Source: Candidatus Nitrosotenuis sp.
GTDB taxonomy: Archaea > Thermoproteota > Nitrososphaeria > Nitrososphaerales > Nitrosopumilaceae
DNA: 54,883 nucleotides
Assembly: GCA_004322465.1 (NCBI GenBank)
Contig: SCVO01000077.1
Coordinates: 1 to 54,883, forward strand
Direction of reading: 5' to 3'
This document shows, one piece after another, positions 32,555 to 41,916 of the stretch; within the stretch, counting starts at the first letter, position 1; every line of letters starts with the position of its first letter. Both the position numbers and the translations under genes were made by a program. The notes below the pieces were generated by a model. The model saw nothing but the letters and a program-made list of their open reading frames with translations. It was not told the DNA's origin and ran no database searches.

Positions 32555-35232
32555 ATTTGGATTACTCCACGTTCCATTAGGTATTGGATTGCCCGGACAA
32601 AATCAGCATTTCCTATTTTGCCTTCTGCCCACCAACCAGCATTGGTTTTAATCCAAGATGGGATTTTTTGTTCGTTATTTTGCGAGGGGGAGGCGGTGAG
32701 GATCTTCTGCTCTGCCAGATATTCGAGCCCCCTTGTAAAATCAGAATCAGAGGCGCTGCCCTGCGACCACGACTCAGCGCCGCTTTTAATCCAGTCGGGA
32801 ATCACCAGCGATTTATTTTCTAGAATCGTCGGGATTTCGTCAAGTGCGACCACGCCAATTCCGCTTGACTTGAGATCATCCAGTACATCATCTAAGAACT
32901 GGAGCTTGTGCGAATCAACCTCGTTTTTTGATACCTGCCCATCCTTGACTGCAAAGTCTTGAGATTGCAAACTAATTACAGCGTAACCATACTGGCTTAT
33001 GTTGGACTTTATTTTGGCCAGAGCCTTTTGAGGTACGGTCCCAGTGTAAAACGGGTCATCGTCCATCAGATTCGCAAGCAGTGATGTGCTGGGCACGTGT
33101 TTTAGCGAATCAGCATAAGGCGGGGAATCCCTTGCAACGCTTGCGCTAAAGTAGGGCATCTTGTTTTGCGCAGTAGCCTCAAGGGTTTGCGCGTTAAACA
33201 AGTCAAGCGGCGGCACGAACGTGGTAGGCTTCACATGCAGAGTTTGGAATATCTTGTCGTTTGTTTTTTGGATGCTAGCTGCCTGCTGTTCCTTGTCATA
33301 CGCAGTGTGATCAACATACTCCCAACCCCTGTTCGCTATTCTAAGAGATGCATCGCTTTGTATTTTTTCCTTTATCAGATTAACTACTTTTGGATCACTG
33401 CCAAAGAATTTTCCAATCACGCTTACTGTGAGCGGGACGTTTTTCTCTCCAAACTTATCGATTGCTGCATTCTGCACGTCATTTAGATAGAAATCCTGAA
33501 CGTTATCCATCCTAAATGCAACACAGTTACAGTTTGCGGGCTCTTTTGGTTTGTCATTAGCCTGCGGTTTTTGTGGCGCCTGTTTTTCAAACGAGCTTAT
33601 TTCGCCAATGGTCACTATTTTGAGCCCCTGACTTCGTACTTTGTCTATTAGCAATCCGAGTTGCTGGACGTGAGTTTGATTTACTTTGTTCTGGTACACC
33701 CCATCCGAATATGTAGAAAACTCGTGCGGATGCATCATGACTACAGCATACCCGTAATTGAACAAACTTTCGTTTATCCCGTCAAGCACTTTGTCTATTG
33801 GTTGAACTTTCCAGCTTGCTTCCTGCCTGTCAAGTATTGAGGTTTGTGTTGCAGCCGGGAAATAGTAAAGGGTTGATTTTTTGAATGGTGGCGGCTGCCC
33901 AGTCGACGTGTGAGAGCTGATTTGTGTGAAGTTGTTCTTTTTCATTATGGCAATTGTGTTGTCGTCGTACAGGTTTTCTGGAGGAATGAACGTGGTAGGA
34001 GTTACCCCGAGGACGTCGTGAATTTTTTTGTTTGACTTTGCAAAGTCGTCTGCCTGCTGGTCTTTTGTCAGGGCAGTCATTACCCTGTGCGTCCAGCTGT
34101 GATTCGCTACTTCCAGATCAAAGTTCTCATCCTTTAGTGCGCCTTTAATGAGAGGAACTATCTTCGGATCATCGCCAAACACGTTTGCAATTATTCCGAT
34201 TGTGAGGCTTGCCTGTTTTTGCTCAAACGTGTTAAGAATGTCGGTTTGAGCGCCATTTAGAAAGTAGTCTTGAATGTCGTCGAGTCTGAACGCCACGCAG
34301 TTGCAATTCAGGTATTCCGAGTTCAGATCCGGATTGTGAAGATAAATTTTGAAAATAGTTTCAGAGCCAGATATTGCAATTTTCTTAGATGCGACGGTTG
34401 CCAGGCTGCCGTTGGCGGATTTTGACTTTATGTAGAGGGCATAGTTGCCCACCTTGAGATTTGCAAATCCCGCAAGGCCCTTATCAGATACTGGCGATTC
34501 GCCAAGTTTGTTTTTCTTGCTATCATATAGCTGTGCAACAAAGTCCCCGTCAGACCTGCCGACCTTTGCTTTTGTTGTATTGTATACTTCGACTGAGATT
34601 AGTTTGTCCACGATTGTCGGCCAGTTTGTTACGACTTTGAGCTCCTGGGCAATGTTTGGCAGCAGTTTTATCGGAGTTTGGGTGTATTTCAGGTCAGGCC
34701 CCAGGGAGACCTCGGCGTAATAATAGTCGGTTTCTTTCATCGTAGGGTACATCCACGATCTAAGAGTCTGGCCGTTTGCGTCGGTTTCAGAATAGGCCCA
34801 AAGTTTCCCATCAAAAGACTTGATCCAAACGCCGGCGTTTGCGAGCGGAGTCTCGCCGTCGCTATAAAAAACAGAAAGGCGCAGTCCGCCGGCATTTTTT
34901 ATTGTGATTTCTACACTGTCGCGAGTTTTTTGCAGATCAACAAACGCCGCGTCGCCATAGAGATTGTTCATGTATACTTCAAACTTGTACTTGTGCCCCA
35001 TCGGGAGAGAGTCGACCACAAACGGAATGGCAGTAACAGGAGTAATCTCTTTGAATGGCGTGTTTTCAAAATCACGATACACCTTGATTAGCAAGTTATC
35101 AGGTGGCACTCTGTCGCCGTTTTCGCTCTTTACTGTGATCTCAACTGAGCCAGTATTTTGTTCTTGGTAGGATAGCGCGGGGATGAAAATCAAAAATGAG
35201 ATTGCCAGAAAAATCATGCAGTTTTTAAACAT
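32551..35232 (-). CDS. Secreted double-CE4 polysaccharide deacetylase-like protein
   Basis: ATG 35232 (893 aa; the track's 35268 start spans the TATA box). Track numbering is used below. A signal peptide is followed by Ig/carboxypeptidase-regulatory-like domains (about 40-310). CE4 domain 1 has D330-D331 (FRLDDIQD), H390/H394 (NHSWTH) and a HPHEF motif, so it is probably active on N-acetylated polysaccharide. CE4 domain 2 (from about 580) reads RMDNVQD, NRGWEYV and QSQDF at these places and looks dead. Two WIK modules end the protein. It likely modifies an exopolysaccharide or surface glycan made by the GT2 nearby. Confidence 0.85.
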   Translation of the reverse strand: MFKNCMIFLAISFLIFIPALSYQEQNTGSVEITVKSENGDRVPPDNLLIKVYRDFENTPFKEITPVTAIPFVVDSLPMGHKYKFEVYMNNLYGDAAFVDLQKTRDSVEITIKNAGGLRLSVFYSDGETPLANAGVWIKSFDGKLWAYSETDANGQTLRSWMYPTMKETDYYYAEVSLGPDLKYTQTPIKLLPNIAQELKVVTNWPTIVDKLISVEVYNTTKAKVGRSDGDFVAQLYDSKKNKLGESPVSDKGLAGFANLKVGNYALYIKSKSANGSLATVASKKIAISGSETIFKIYLHNPDLNSEYLNCNCVAFRLDDIQDYFLNGAQTDILNTFEQKQASLTIGIIANVFGDDPKIVPLIKGALKDENFDLEVANHSWTHRVMTALTKDQQADDFAKSNKKIHDVLGVTPTTFIPPENLYDDNTIAIMKKNNFTQISSHTSTGQPPPFKKSTLYYFPAATQTSILDRQEASWKVQPIDKVLDGINESLFNYGYAVVMMHPHEFSTYSDGVYQNKVNQTHVQQLGLLIDKVRSQGLKIVTIGEISSFEKQAPQKPQANDKPKEPANCNCVAFRMDNVQDFYLNDVQNAAIDKFGEKNVPLTVSVIGKFFGSDPKVVNLIKEKIQSDASLRIANRGWEYVDHTAYDKEQQAASIQKTNDKIFQTLHVKPTTFVPPLDLFNAQTLEATAQNKMPYFSASVARDSPPYADSLKHVPSTSLLANLMDDDPFYTGTVPQKALAKIKSNISQYGYAVISLQSQDFAVKDGQVSKNEVDSHKLQFLDDVLDDLKSSGIGVVALDEIPTILENKSLVIPDWIKSGAESWSQGSASDSDFTRGLEYLAEQKILTASPSQNNEQKIPSWIKTNAGWWAEGKIGNADFVRAIQYLMERGVIQI

Positions 35233-35253
35233 GTCAAATTTTCTATGTTTTCC

Positions 35254-35264
35254 TAATTTTATAA
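35254..35264 (-). promoter_or_regulatory. TATA box of the deacetylase gene
   Basis: TTATAAAATTA on the minus strand lies 22-32 bases upstream of ATG 35232. It lies inside the track's longer ORF and so places the start at 35232. Confidence 0.7.
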
Positions 35265-35339
35265 CCATAGCTGAAACGTTGTGTCTGATGAATCAACAAG
35301 ATCAATAGTGCAAAGACGCGGACCAAAGATGAATCAGGC

Positions 35340-35347
35340 TTTTATAC
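35340..35347 (+). promoter_or_regulatory. TATA box of the 3D-domain gene
   Basis: TTTTATAC lies 21-28 bases upstream of ATG 35368 and within the track ORF that begins at GTG 35281. Confidence 0.7.
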
Positions 35348-35367
35348 GCCAAAGCCAAAGTAAGCAA

Positions 35368-36168
35368 ATGAGACAGGTCATACTTGGCATCATACTGCTT
35401 GGTCTTTTTGCATCGCTGATTCCGGGAATCGTGCATACTGCGGATGCGGCAACAGCTAGCAAGAAAATTTGCGGAGACAAGCTTTGCTCTGAAATAAAAG
35501 GAAAGGCATGTCCCAATGGAGAGCTGCAAGATCCAATAAATAAAAAATGCTACGCTGGATCTTCAGGATGGAAGATTACAGGATATTTTCTTCCACTAGA
35601 AAAAGACTATTCCAGAGACATCCTGGTTTCTGCGTATGTGCAAGGCGCAAAGAAAGACGGCTCCCCGGACTATGTTGAAAACAATTCAACGTATTACATA
35701 AAGCAGTTCAGATCAACGTTTCTCAAAGAAATAGCAGTTCAGGGTTCCGGAAAGACAAATGAAAACAAAGTACTTCAGAGCTGGAAGGACGACTTTATCT
35801 CTCCAAATGGGCAAAAAACTCGATTCTACCACTATGGTAAATGCGCAATGACATTTTCAGGGGTCTGTTTGCCCCTAGCACCAAGTTCACTCAGTGAGCA
35901 AAAAATAATGGTCGCAGTGACTGCCGGCAAGACAGACATGGGCGCAGGAGTTATTGCCCACGGAACACTGTTGCACATTCCAGACATTCCTGCACCGTGG
36001 AACACTAGGACATACTGGGCAACAGACGTTGGAGAATGGAAGGATAAGCACATTGACATATTCACAGGTTACGGGATTGCGGCAAGAGATGCGGCATTTA
36101 AGATAACCAAGCTGCCGCCGAAAGAAAACAGCAGGGTCTTGGCAGTAGGGTTTGACAAAATCAAGTAG
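35368..36168 (+). CDS. Secreted 3D-domain protein
   Basis: ATG 35368 gives 266 residues with a clean signal peptide (MRQVILGIILLGLFASLIPGIVHTADAA). A short Cys-rich segment follows (CGDKLCSEIKGKACPNGELQDPINKKCYAG). The C-terminal part has a 3D domain (double-psi beta-barrel): VIAHGTLLHIP, WATDVGEWKDKHIDIFTGYGIAARDAAF, the three Asp motif of MltA/YabE-type proteins. In bacteria these cleave or bind peptidoglycan; archaea lack it, so another surface glycan is the likely substrate. It lies between the deacetylase and the GT2 gene. Confidence 0.8.
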   Translation: MRQVILGIILLGLFASLIPGIVHTADAATASKKICGDKLCSEIKGKACPNGELQDPINKKCYAGSSGWKITGYFLPLEKDYSRDILVSAYVQGAKKDGSPDYVENNSTYYIKQFRSTFLKEIAVQGSGKTNENKVLQSWKDDFISPNGQKTRFYHYGKCAMTFSGVCLPLAPSSLSEQKIMVAVTAGKTDMGAGVIAHGTLLHIPDIPAPWNTRTYWATDVGEWKDKHIDIFTGYGIAARDAAFKITKLPPKENSRVLAVGFDKIK

Positions 36169-36173
36169 AGTAG

Positions 36174-38054
36174 CTATTGTTGCACCCTTTGTGCGCTAGT
36201 CCACTTGGCCTTAAGTCCGACGAATTCTTCAAAAATTGCCTTTAGCTGCAGAACATCTGTTAGCTGTTTGTATCCAAGCACCATAAACACGGAATAGAGT
36301 ATCATTTTCTTGTCATCCTTGTCCATCCTAACTGCCATTGCCGAAAGTAGGTACTGCATTATTATGAACATCCCAAGGGTAAATGTCACATAGTAATAAT
36401 TTCCAACAGCTAACTGATAGATTGCAAAAGCTAAAACCATCAAGCTCGCTGCTGGAACCAAGAGCATGTGAATTGCCATCAGCGGATATGAGAATTTGTG
36501 CAGATACCCAAATCTTGAGTTAAGCAAAATATCAGAGTGCCTCCTTAGCACCTGAAGGTTTCCGCGATACCATCGTTTTCGCTGCTTGTAAAAATCACGC
36601 AGTTTCTGCGGCGCCTGAGTATACGCAGTTGCCATGTTATTTCCGCTTATTATCATTCCAGATCGTAGAACCTTTAGCGTGGCATCAAAATCCTCAACAA
36701 GGGTGTCATTATGGTATGCCCCCGCCTCCTCAAGCTTGCTTTTCTTAAATGCCCCAAGGGCCCCAGGAACTATGGTGATTGCGCCAAAATAATCAAGACC
36801 CCGCCTCATGATTTGTATGCCAGACAAATATTCAAGAGCCTGGCACCACGTAAGGCAGTTGATTCTGTTTCGGATCTTTATGTTGCCCGCAACTGCTGCC
36901 ACGTCTTCGTTTGAAAACGATTTTGCGATGTGCCTTAGTGCAGTATGGCCAATTATTGTATCGGCATCCAGGATTACAATTATCGAGCCTGTCGCATAAA
37001 GCAATCCAGCGTTGAGTGCCGAAGCCTTTCCACCGTTTTCTTTGTGTATTACTTTGACTTTGTCTTTGTAGCGCGATGCGATTTCCAGTGTTTGGTCCTT
37101 GCTCCCGTCATCGATCACTATAATTTCCTTGTCAGGATAATCCGTGGAGAGGAGCGACTCTATCGTGGTTCGGATGACTTTTTCTTCATTGTATGCAGGC
37201 ACGAGTACGCTCATCTTTGGATACGAGTCGGGCTCTTTTAGCAGTGCCTCTTTTGAAACGCTTCGTATCGCAAGAGGAATGAAAAGCATCGTCTGCCAAA
37301 ACGACAGCGTCAGGCACCAGACAAAAATGGTTTGCATGATTGTCATAAGCCCATTAGCATATCCGTCGTATGCAATCATTGTTCCAAGTACAAACGGCAT
37401 TATCAGTACAATTATCGAGTAAGAGGAGGCACCGCGGCGCCCATAGGAATATTGCGATTTCGGCTCTCTTTTGGATACGATTTGATAGAAAACCATCACA
37501 GCTGCTACTGAAATTGCAATCATGCTGAGATATGAAAACATGCTATAAGCAGTAATTACAAGCAATGCAAAAATCACGGACGCCAGCAGTACCAAGACAG
37601 GATCGGTTTTTGCCCGCACGGTTTTAATTTTGGTTTTCTGCCCCATCGGTTCCGTTTTAGATTCTTCAGGAATCTGCGCCATTTCGTGATTCTGCGGCTC
37701 TGCCTTTAACACAGAGTCAAAACATGCCGCATGAAACCACTTGTCGTGGTATCGGATTGTGCGTTCTTCAAGATTTAATCCGTGATTGCAAGATGCACAG
37801 TTGTGTATGCGCCTAACTGGGTTCGAGGAAGAAGCAGGGGCGCTCAGTCGTTGCGCAGTTTTTACATTGGCGTTTTTGACAGGTTGAGTTTTTTGCAGCT
37901 GCGCATGTTTTTCGCTTAGGTATTTTTTGTCAGATTCGTAGATTTTCTTCCCTTTTTCAAGCGAATGCGATATGTAAGACAGTCTACCGGCATCACCCAT
38001 CCCAGATGCTTGTAGTTTTTTTACCAGTTCTAGCAGAATTGCGTCATTATCCAC
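36174..38054 (-). CDS. Processive GT2 glycosyltransferase with LIM-like zinc motif
   Basis: 626 residues. The N-terminal ~120 residues are cytosolic and include CASC (86-89) and HAACF (108-112), resembling one half of a LIM zinc module. Membrane helices follow, and then a GT2 catalytic domain with DDGS (315-318), DAD (363-365), VEDFD (453-457) and QRKRW (491-495), the full D-DxD-TED-QxxRW set of processive synthases such as PgaC, hyaluronan or cellulose synthase. Four C-terminal helices end the protein. It likely polymerises and exports a polysaccharide, possibly poly-N-acetylhexosamine given the nearby CE4 protein. Confidence 0.88.
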   Translation of the reverse strand: MDNDAILLELVKKLQASGMGDAGRLSYISHSLEKGKKIYESDKKYLSEKHAQLQKTQPVKNANVKTAQRLSAPASSSNPVRRIHNCASCNHGLNLEERTIRYHDKWFHAACFDSVLKAEPQNHEMAQIPEESKTEPMGQKTKIKTVRAKTDPVLVLLASVIFALLVITAYSMFSYLSMIAISVAAVMVFYQIVSKREPKSQYSYGRRGASSYSIIVLIMPFVLGTMIAYDGYANGLMTIMQTIFVWCLTLSFWQTMLFIPLAIRSVSKEALLKEPDSYPKMSVLVPAYNEEKVIRTTIESLLSTDYPDKEIIVIDDGSKDQTLEIASRYKDKVKVIHKENGGKASALNAGLLYATGSIIVILDADTIIGHTALRHIAKSFSNEDVAAVAGNIKIRNRINCLTWCQALEYLSGIQIMRRGLDYFGAITIVPGALGAFKKSKLEEAGAYHNDTLVEDFDATLKVLRSGMIISGNNMATAYTQAPQKLRDFYKQRKRWYRGNLQVLRRHSDILLNSRFGYLHKFSYPLMAIHMLLVPAASLMVLAFAIYQLAVGNYYYVTFTLGMFIIMQYLLSAMAVRMDKDDKKMILYSVFMVLGYKQLTDVLQLKAIFEEFVGLKAKWTSAQRVQQ

Positions 38055-38192
38055 AAATTTCTTTGATTTAGAATTTTAATATTATTTGGCGTGTTTAAAT
38101 TTGACAATTGTCTTCAAATTTTCAAATAAGAATCAGATTTGTTCGCAGATGTCGGAATTAGTTACAGATTTAGGCACAGTTGAAGGTTTGAC

Positions 38193-39581
38193 TCATTCCA
38201 CAAAATGCTGCTTAACCAGATCATCATAGAATCGGATTGACTTTATGTTGACGAATTCCAGCATGCCGTATCTTGAAAGCTCCCTACCGAACCCGCTGTG
38301 CTTGATTCCCCCAAATGGGATCCTAGGATCAGATATCAAAACATTGTTTATTGTGACCATGCCGGACTCGATTCTCCTTGAGAGTCGTTCGGCCTTTTCA
38401 AGGTCCCGCGTCCATATGCTTGCACCAAGCCCAAATGGAGAGTCGTTTGCAAGGCGTATTGCCTCTGCCTCATCATCTACTATTGTGATTGGGGCGACTG
38501 GACCAAATGTCTCCTCAGAAGCAATTCGCATTTTTGGAGTAATCTTGGTAATTACAGTAGGAGTGTAAAAGTAGCCCTTGCTGCCGGTTCGTTTTCCGCC
38601 GGTCAGCAATTCTGCGCCACCTGCCACGGCATCGTTTACCAGTTCTTCGATTTTGTTTATGCCATCACTGTTGACCAGCGGGCCAATATCGGTTTCTTCA
38701 GACATCGGATCTCCGACTCTAAGGCTTTCGGTTTTTTGAACAAATTTTTCAATGAATTCCTTTGCTACGTTTTTTGTCACAAAGAATCTCTTTGACGCGA
38801 TACAGCTTTGACCGCAGTTGATGAATCTTCCTTTCACTGCCCCGCTCGATGCTTTTTCTATGTCAGCGTCATTGCATACTATGAAAGGATCACTGCCACC
38901 GAGTTCCAATACGCATTTTTTTAGATTCGACGAAGATCTTTGTGCAATCTTTATGCCGACAGATGTACTGCCAGTGAATGTGACTGCGCTTACATCCGAA
39001 TCCAATAAAGGCTCAACGATGCTAGAGTCGCCGACTAGGGTCTGAAACACTCCGTCTTGAAATCCTGCCTTTCTAAACAGGTTTTCTATTTCAATTCCAC
39101 ACTGCATGGTTGCGCTTGCAGGTTTGAGAACGATTGTGTTCCCAGCCATGAGGGACGGCGCTGCAAATCTCAACGCTTGCCAATATGGAAAGTTCCAAGG
39201 CATGATGCTGGCAATTACCCCGAGCGGTTCAAATGAGACTATGCTTTTTCTCGCATCGGTGTTTATCGCTTCATCGTGTAAGAAAATATCGCTATTGTCC
39301 GCATAGAACTCCATGGCCCACGCGCATTTCTCAACTTCAGAAAGAGATTCCTTAAGCGGCTTGCCCATCTCTGTGGTTGCCACGCGGGCCAGTTCAGATT
39401 TATTTTTTCTCAATTCCTGAGCAAGAATGTGGGTAAAGTGGGTTCGCTTCTTGATGTCTTTTCTCCAATCCACAAATGCTGTTTTTGATTTTTTTACAGC
39501 CTCAAGTATTTTTTCCTTGTTAATGATATCATATTCTGCGATGACTTCCTCGGTTGCCGGATTTATTGTTCTTAGAGCCAC
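38193..39581 (-). CDS. NAD(P)-dependent aldehyde dehydrogenase, SSADH-like
   Basis: 462 residues, full-length ALDH. Motifs are PWNFPYWQ (cofactor-binding start), KPASATMQ, FTGSTSVGIKIAQ, the catalytic Glu in LELGGSDPF, the catalytic Cys in NCGQSCIASKRF, and EETFGPVAPI. The closest pattern is succinate-semialdehyde dehydrogenase of the GabD/YneI type. In Nitrosopumilales such an enzyme could serve around the 3-hydroxypropionate/4-hydroxybutyrate cycle, but the substrate is inferred only. GTG start. The 3' end is 138 bases from the GT2 start. Confidence 0.85.
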   Translation of the reverse strand: MALRTINPATEEVIAEYDIINKEKILEAVKKSKTAFVDWRKDIKKRTHFTHILAQELRKNKSELARVATTEMGKPLKESLSEVEKCAWAMEFYADNSDIFLHDEAINTDARKSIVSFEPLGVIASIMPWNFPYWQALRFAAPSLMAGNTIVLKPASATMQCGIEIENLFRKAGFQDGVFQTLVGDSSIVEPLLDSDVSAVTFTGSTSVGIKIAQRSSSNLKKCVLELGGSDPFIVCNDADIEKASSGAVKGRFINCGQSCIASKRFFVTKNVAKEFIEKFVQKTESLRVGDPMSEETDIGPLVNSDGINKIEELVNDAVAGGAELLTGGKRTGSKGYFYTPTVITKITPKMRIASEETFGPVAPITIVDDEAEAIRLANDSPFGLGASIWTRDLEKAERLSRRIESGMVTINNVLISDPRIPFGGIKHSGFGRELSRYGMLEFVNIKSIRFYDDLVKQHFVE

Positions 39582-39683
39582 TTGCTTATGTCAGGCTAAT
39601 TGGCGTATTAATGTTCCAAGCGGCGACTGGCCATCCACGGGTGCATCTATACTTTAAATGCATTTCAGTGGTAACCAATTAAG

Positions 39684-40805
39684 TTGAAAAAACCAGCCAA
39701 TGACACCTCAGGTGACTTTGAGACGGTGCTCGTGTTGCAGGGAGGAGGATCACTTGGCGCATACGAGTGCGGAGTATACAAGACACTGCAGAAGCACAGG
39801 ATAAAATTCGACATTGTTGCTGGAACGTCGATTGGGGGGATTAATGCGGCAATCATCGCTGCAAGCAAGGACGACGACCCCGCAAAAAATCTAGAAGACT
39901 TTTGGCTCACACTGGCAGAAAGAACAACACCCTCATTTTTTCCAGAAGAAACGAGGGCACTTTTGTCAGCAATGCAGTCTTCAATTTATGGGAACCCGAA
40001 GGCGTTTGCGCCGATTTGGTTTGCTCCAACTTTTTTGAACTTTTTCAACCTACCATACCTTTATGACATTACACCGCTCAAAAACACGCTAAAGGAATAT
40101 ACGGATTTTGGAAAACTCAAAGATCCCAAAAACCCAAGACTAATTGTAACTAGTACCGACATCCAGAGCGGAAAATCATGCATATTTGACAGCAGGCGAA
40201 ACGACATTGATGCCGAACACGTCATCGCAAGCGCAGGATATCCGTTCTATGGCATATCATGGACAAAGATAGATAACAGATACCTGTGGGACGGCACACT
40301 TCTGAGCAATACGCCATTAACTGAGGTAATCGACGCATCCCCAAGACAAGACAAAAAAGTCTACATTGTAAATCTATTTCCGCAAAGACAAGACGAAATT
40401 CCAGAAAACATGGTAGAGTCGTGGCATCGGGCAAGGGACATTATGCATACTGACAAAACGGATCACACAGTCAGAATGTCACGAGTCATCTCAAGACAGC
40501 TTGCGTTGATAAAAGAAATGCACGACATCATCGAATCGGCCAATTTGAACAAGGGAGATGCTGAAAAATTCTCACTGTTAGAATTGGAATATCACAGATT
40601 AGCGTGCGAGCGAGGCGCCATAATCAGGCAAGTAATACGCATAGCGCGAAAGGAAGACGTTCATTTCCTTTTTGAGGACGCCGACTTTTCAATTGCCACA
40701 ATAAAACAGCTAATTAGAAACGGTGAGATGGACGCCGAAAACGCCCTTGCAGACAAAACGCCAAATGCAAAAATCGGTTTGCATAAAAAAGATACCAAGT
40801 ACTGA
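39684..40805 (+). CDS. Patatin-like phospholipase
   Basis: 373 residues from TTG 39684. The patatin features are the oxyanion loop GGGSLGAYECGV (about 18-29), the nucleophile elbow GTSIGG and the catalytic Asp in WDGTLLSNTP (D-G-T in place of the common DGG/A). A helical C-terminal region of about 120 residues follows. Patatin-like enzymes hydrolyse acyl esters; archaeal membrane lipids are ethers, so the target may be imported acyl lipid or another ester. TATA-like ACTTTAAATG lies about 25-35 bases upstream. Confidence 0.85.
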   Translation: MKKPANDTSGDFETVLVLQGGGSLGAYECGVYKTLQKHRIKFDIVAGTSIGGINAAIIAASKDDDPAKNLEDFWLTLAERTTPSFFPEETRALLSAMQSSIYGNPKAFAPIWFAPTFLNFFNLPYLYDITPLKNTLKEYTDFGKLKDPKNPRLIVTSTDIQSGKSCIFDSRRNDIDAEHVIASAGYPFYGISWTKIDNRYLWDGTLLSNTPLTEVIDASPRQDKKVYIVNLFPQRQDEIPENMVESWHRARDIMHTDKTDHTVRMSRVISRQLALIKEMHDIIESANLNKGDAEKFSLLELEYHRLACERGAIIRQVIRIARKEDVHFLFEDADFSIATIKQLIRNGEMDAENALADKTPNAKIGLHKKDTKY

Positions 40806-40903
40806 AAAAGATCAATATTTCAGACGCATGTAATCAGGAAAACAGGTCGCAAAATGCACTGGTTCTTATTAGCGAATGGACAGATCCATATATCTGATAG
40901 TGT

Positions 40904-41818
40904 ATGGTTATACAAACTTTCAACAAAGAAGGTCAATGCAGACGTTGCAGTAAAGGAATGATGATGACTGACGACACAACAGGCGAAAGATTTTGCAACA
41001 GTTGCGGTTTTGTAATTCTCGAACGCGTTGATGATTCCGGCCCTGAACGCCATTTGTTTTCAAAGGACGAACGCGACGACAAGACGAGAACTGGCGCGCC
41101 CACATCCCTTGCAATGCATGACATGGGACTTGCAACAATAATCGGACACACAAACAGAGACGCTACCGGTAAACCGCTTTCTTCTTCAATGAAAATGAGC
41201 ATGAACAGACTCAGGACGTGGGACAGCAGAAGTCAAGCCCACGTACAAGCAGACAAGAATTTCAGACATGCATTCACTCAGCTGGACAAGCTGAGGGACA
41301 AGCTTGCCTTGTCGGACGCAGTAGTTGAGAAAACAGCTTACATTTATCGCAAAGCACTTGCAAAGGGCCTAGTCCGAGGAAGGTCCATCGAGGGATTGCT
41401 GGCAGCAGCGGTTTATGCCGCATGCCGCGACGTCGAGACGCCCAGAACTCTAAACGATGTGTCAGAGGCAATCAACGTAAAAAGAAAAGACGTTTCAAGA
41501 AACTACAGGTTGTTAGTGCACGAGCTTGAGCTGAAAATGCCAGTAGTTGATCCAATCAGCTGCATGTCAAAGATAGCAAGCAAGGTAGGATTGAATGAAA
41601 AGACAAAGCGAAGAGCGCTTACGATTCTGGAGGATGCGAGCACGATGCAAATTACTGCCGGAAAGGATCCGATGGGACTTGCAGCTGCGGCACTTTACAT
41701 ATCATGCATAAAATGCAAGGAGAATGTTTCGCAAAAAGAAATCGCGCTCGCAGCTGGCGTGACTGAGGTTACGATCAGAAACAGGTACAAGGGATTACGA
41801 GAATCATTAAAATTATAA
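40904..41818 (+). CDS. tfb: Transcription initiation factor TFB
   Basis: 304 residues with a TFIIB zinc ribbon (CRRCSKG and CNSCGFVI, about 12-38), the B-reader/linker (RTGAPTSLAMHDMGLATIIG) and two cyclin repeats (about 115-205 and 210-300) ending in a helix-turn-helix that reads the BRE (SQKEIALAAGVTEVTIRNRYKGL). It recruits RNA polymerase to TATA-TBP promoters. Thaumarchaea usually encode several TFBs; this is one complete copy. It is upstream of the Cdc48 gene, each with its own promoter. Confidence 0.95.
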   Translation: MVIQTFNKEGQCRRCSKGMMMTDDTTGERFCNSCGFVILERVDDSGPERHLFSKDERDDKTRTGAPTSLAMHDMGLATIIGHTNRDATGKPLSSSMKMSMNRLRTWDSRSQAHVQADKNFRHAFTQLDKLRDKLALSDAVVEKTAYIYRKALAKGLVRGRSIEGLLAAAVYAACRDVETPRTLNDVSEAINVKRKDVSRNYRLLVHELELKMPVVDPISCMSKIASKVGLNEKTKRRALTILEDASTMQITAGKDPMGLAAAALYISCIKCKENVSQKEIALAAGVTEVTIRNRYKGLRESLKL

Positions 41819-41916
41819 TTCAGCTTGCGTTGCAAAACACATCATGTTTTCACTTATTCGATGACAAGGTATAAGGCTTAGACGAGACGAAATAATACAT
41901 AACCCAAAATTCTACT

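Noticed and set aside
38150-38230. 26-aa plus-strand frame MSELVTDLGTVEG between GT2 and ALDH genes
   Set aside because: It overlaps the ALDH 3' end, has no TATA box at a suitable distance and no known motif.
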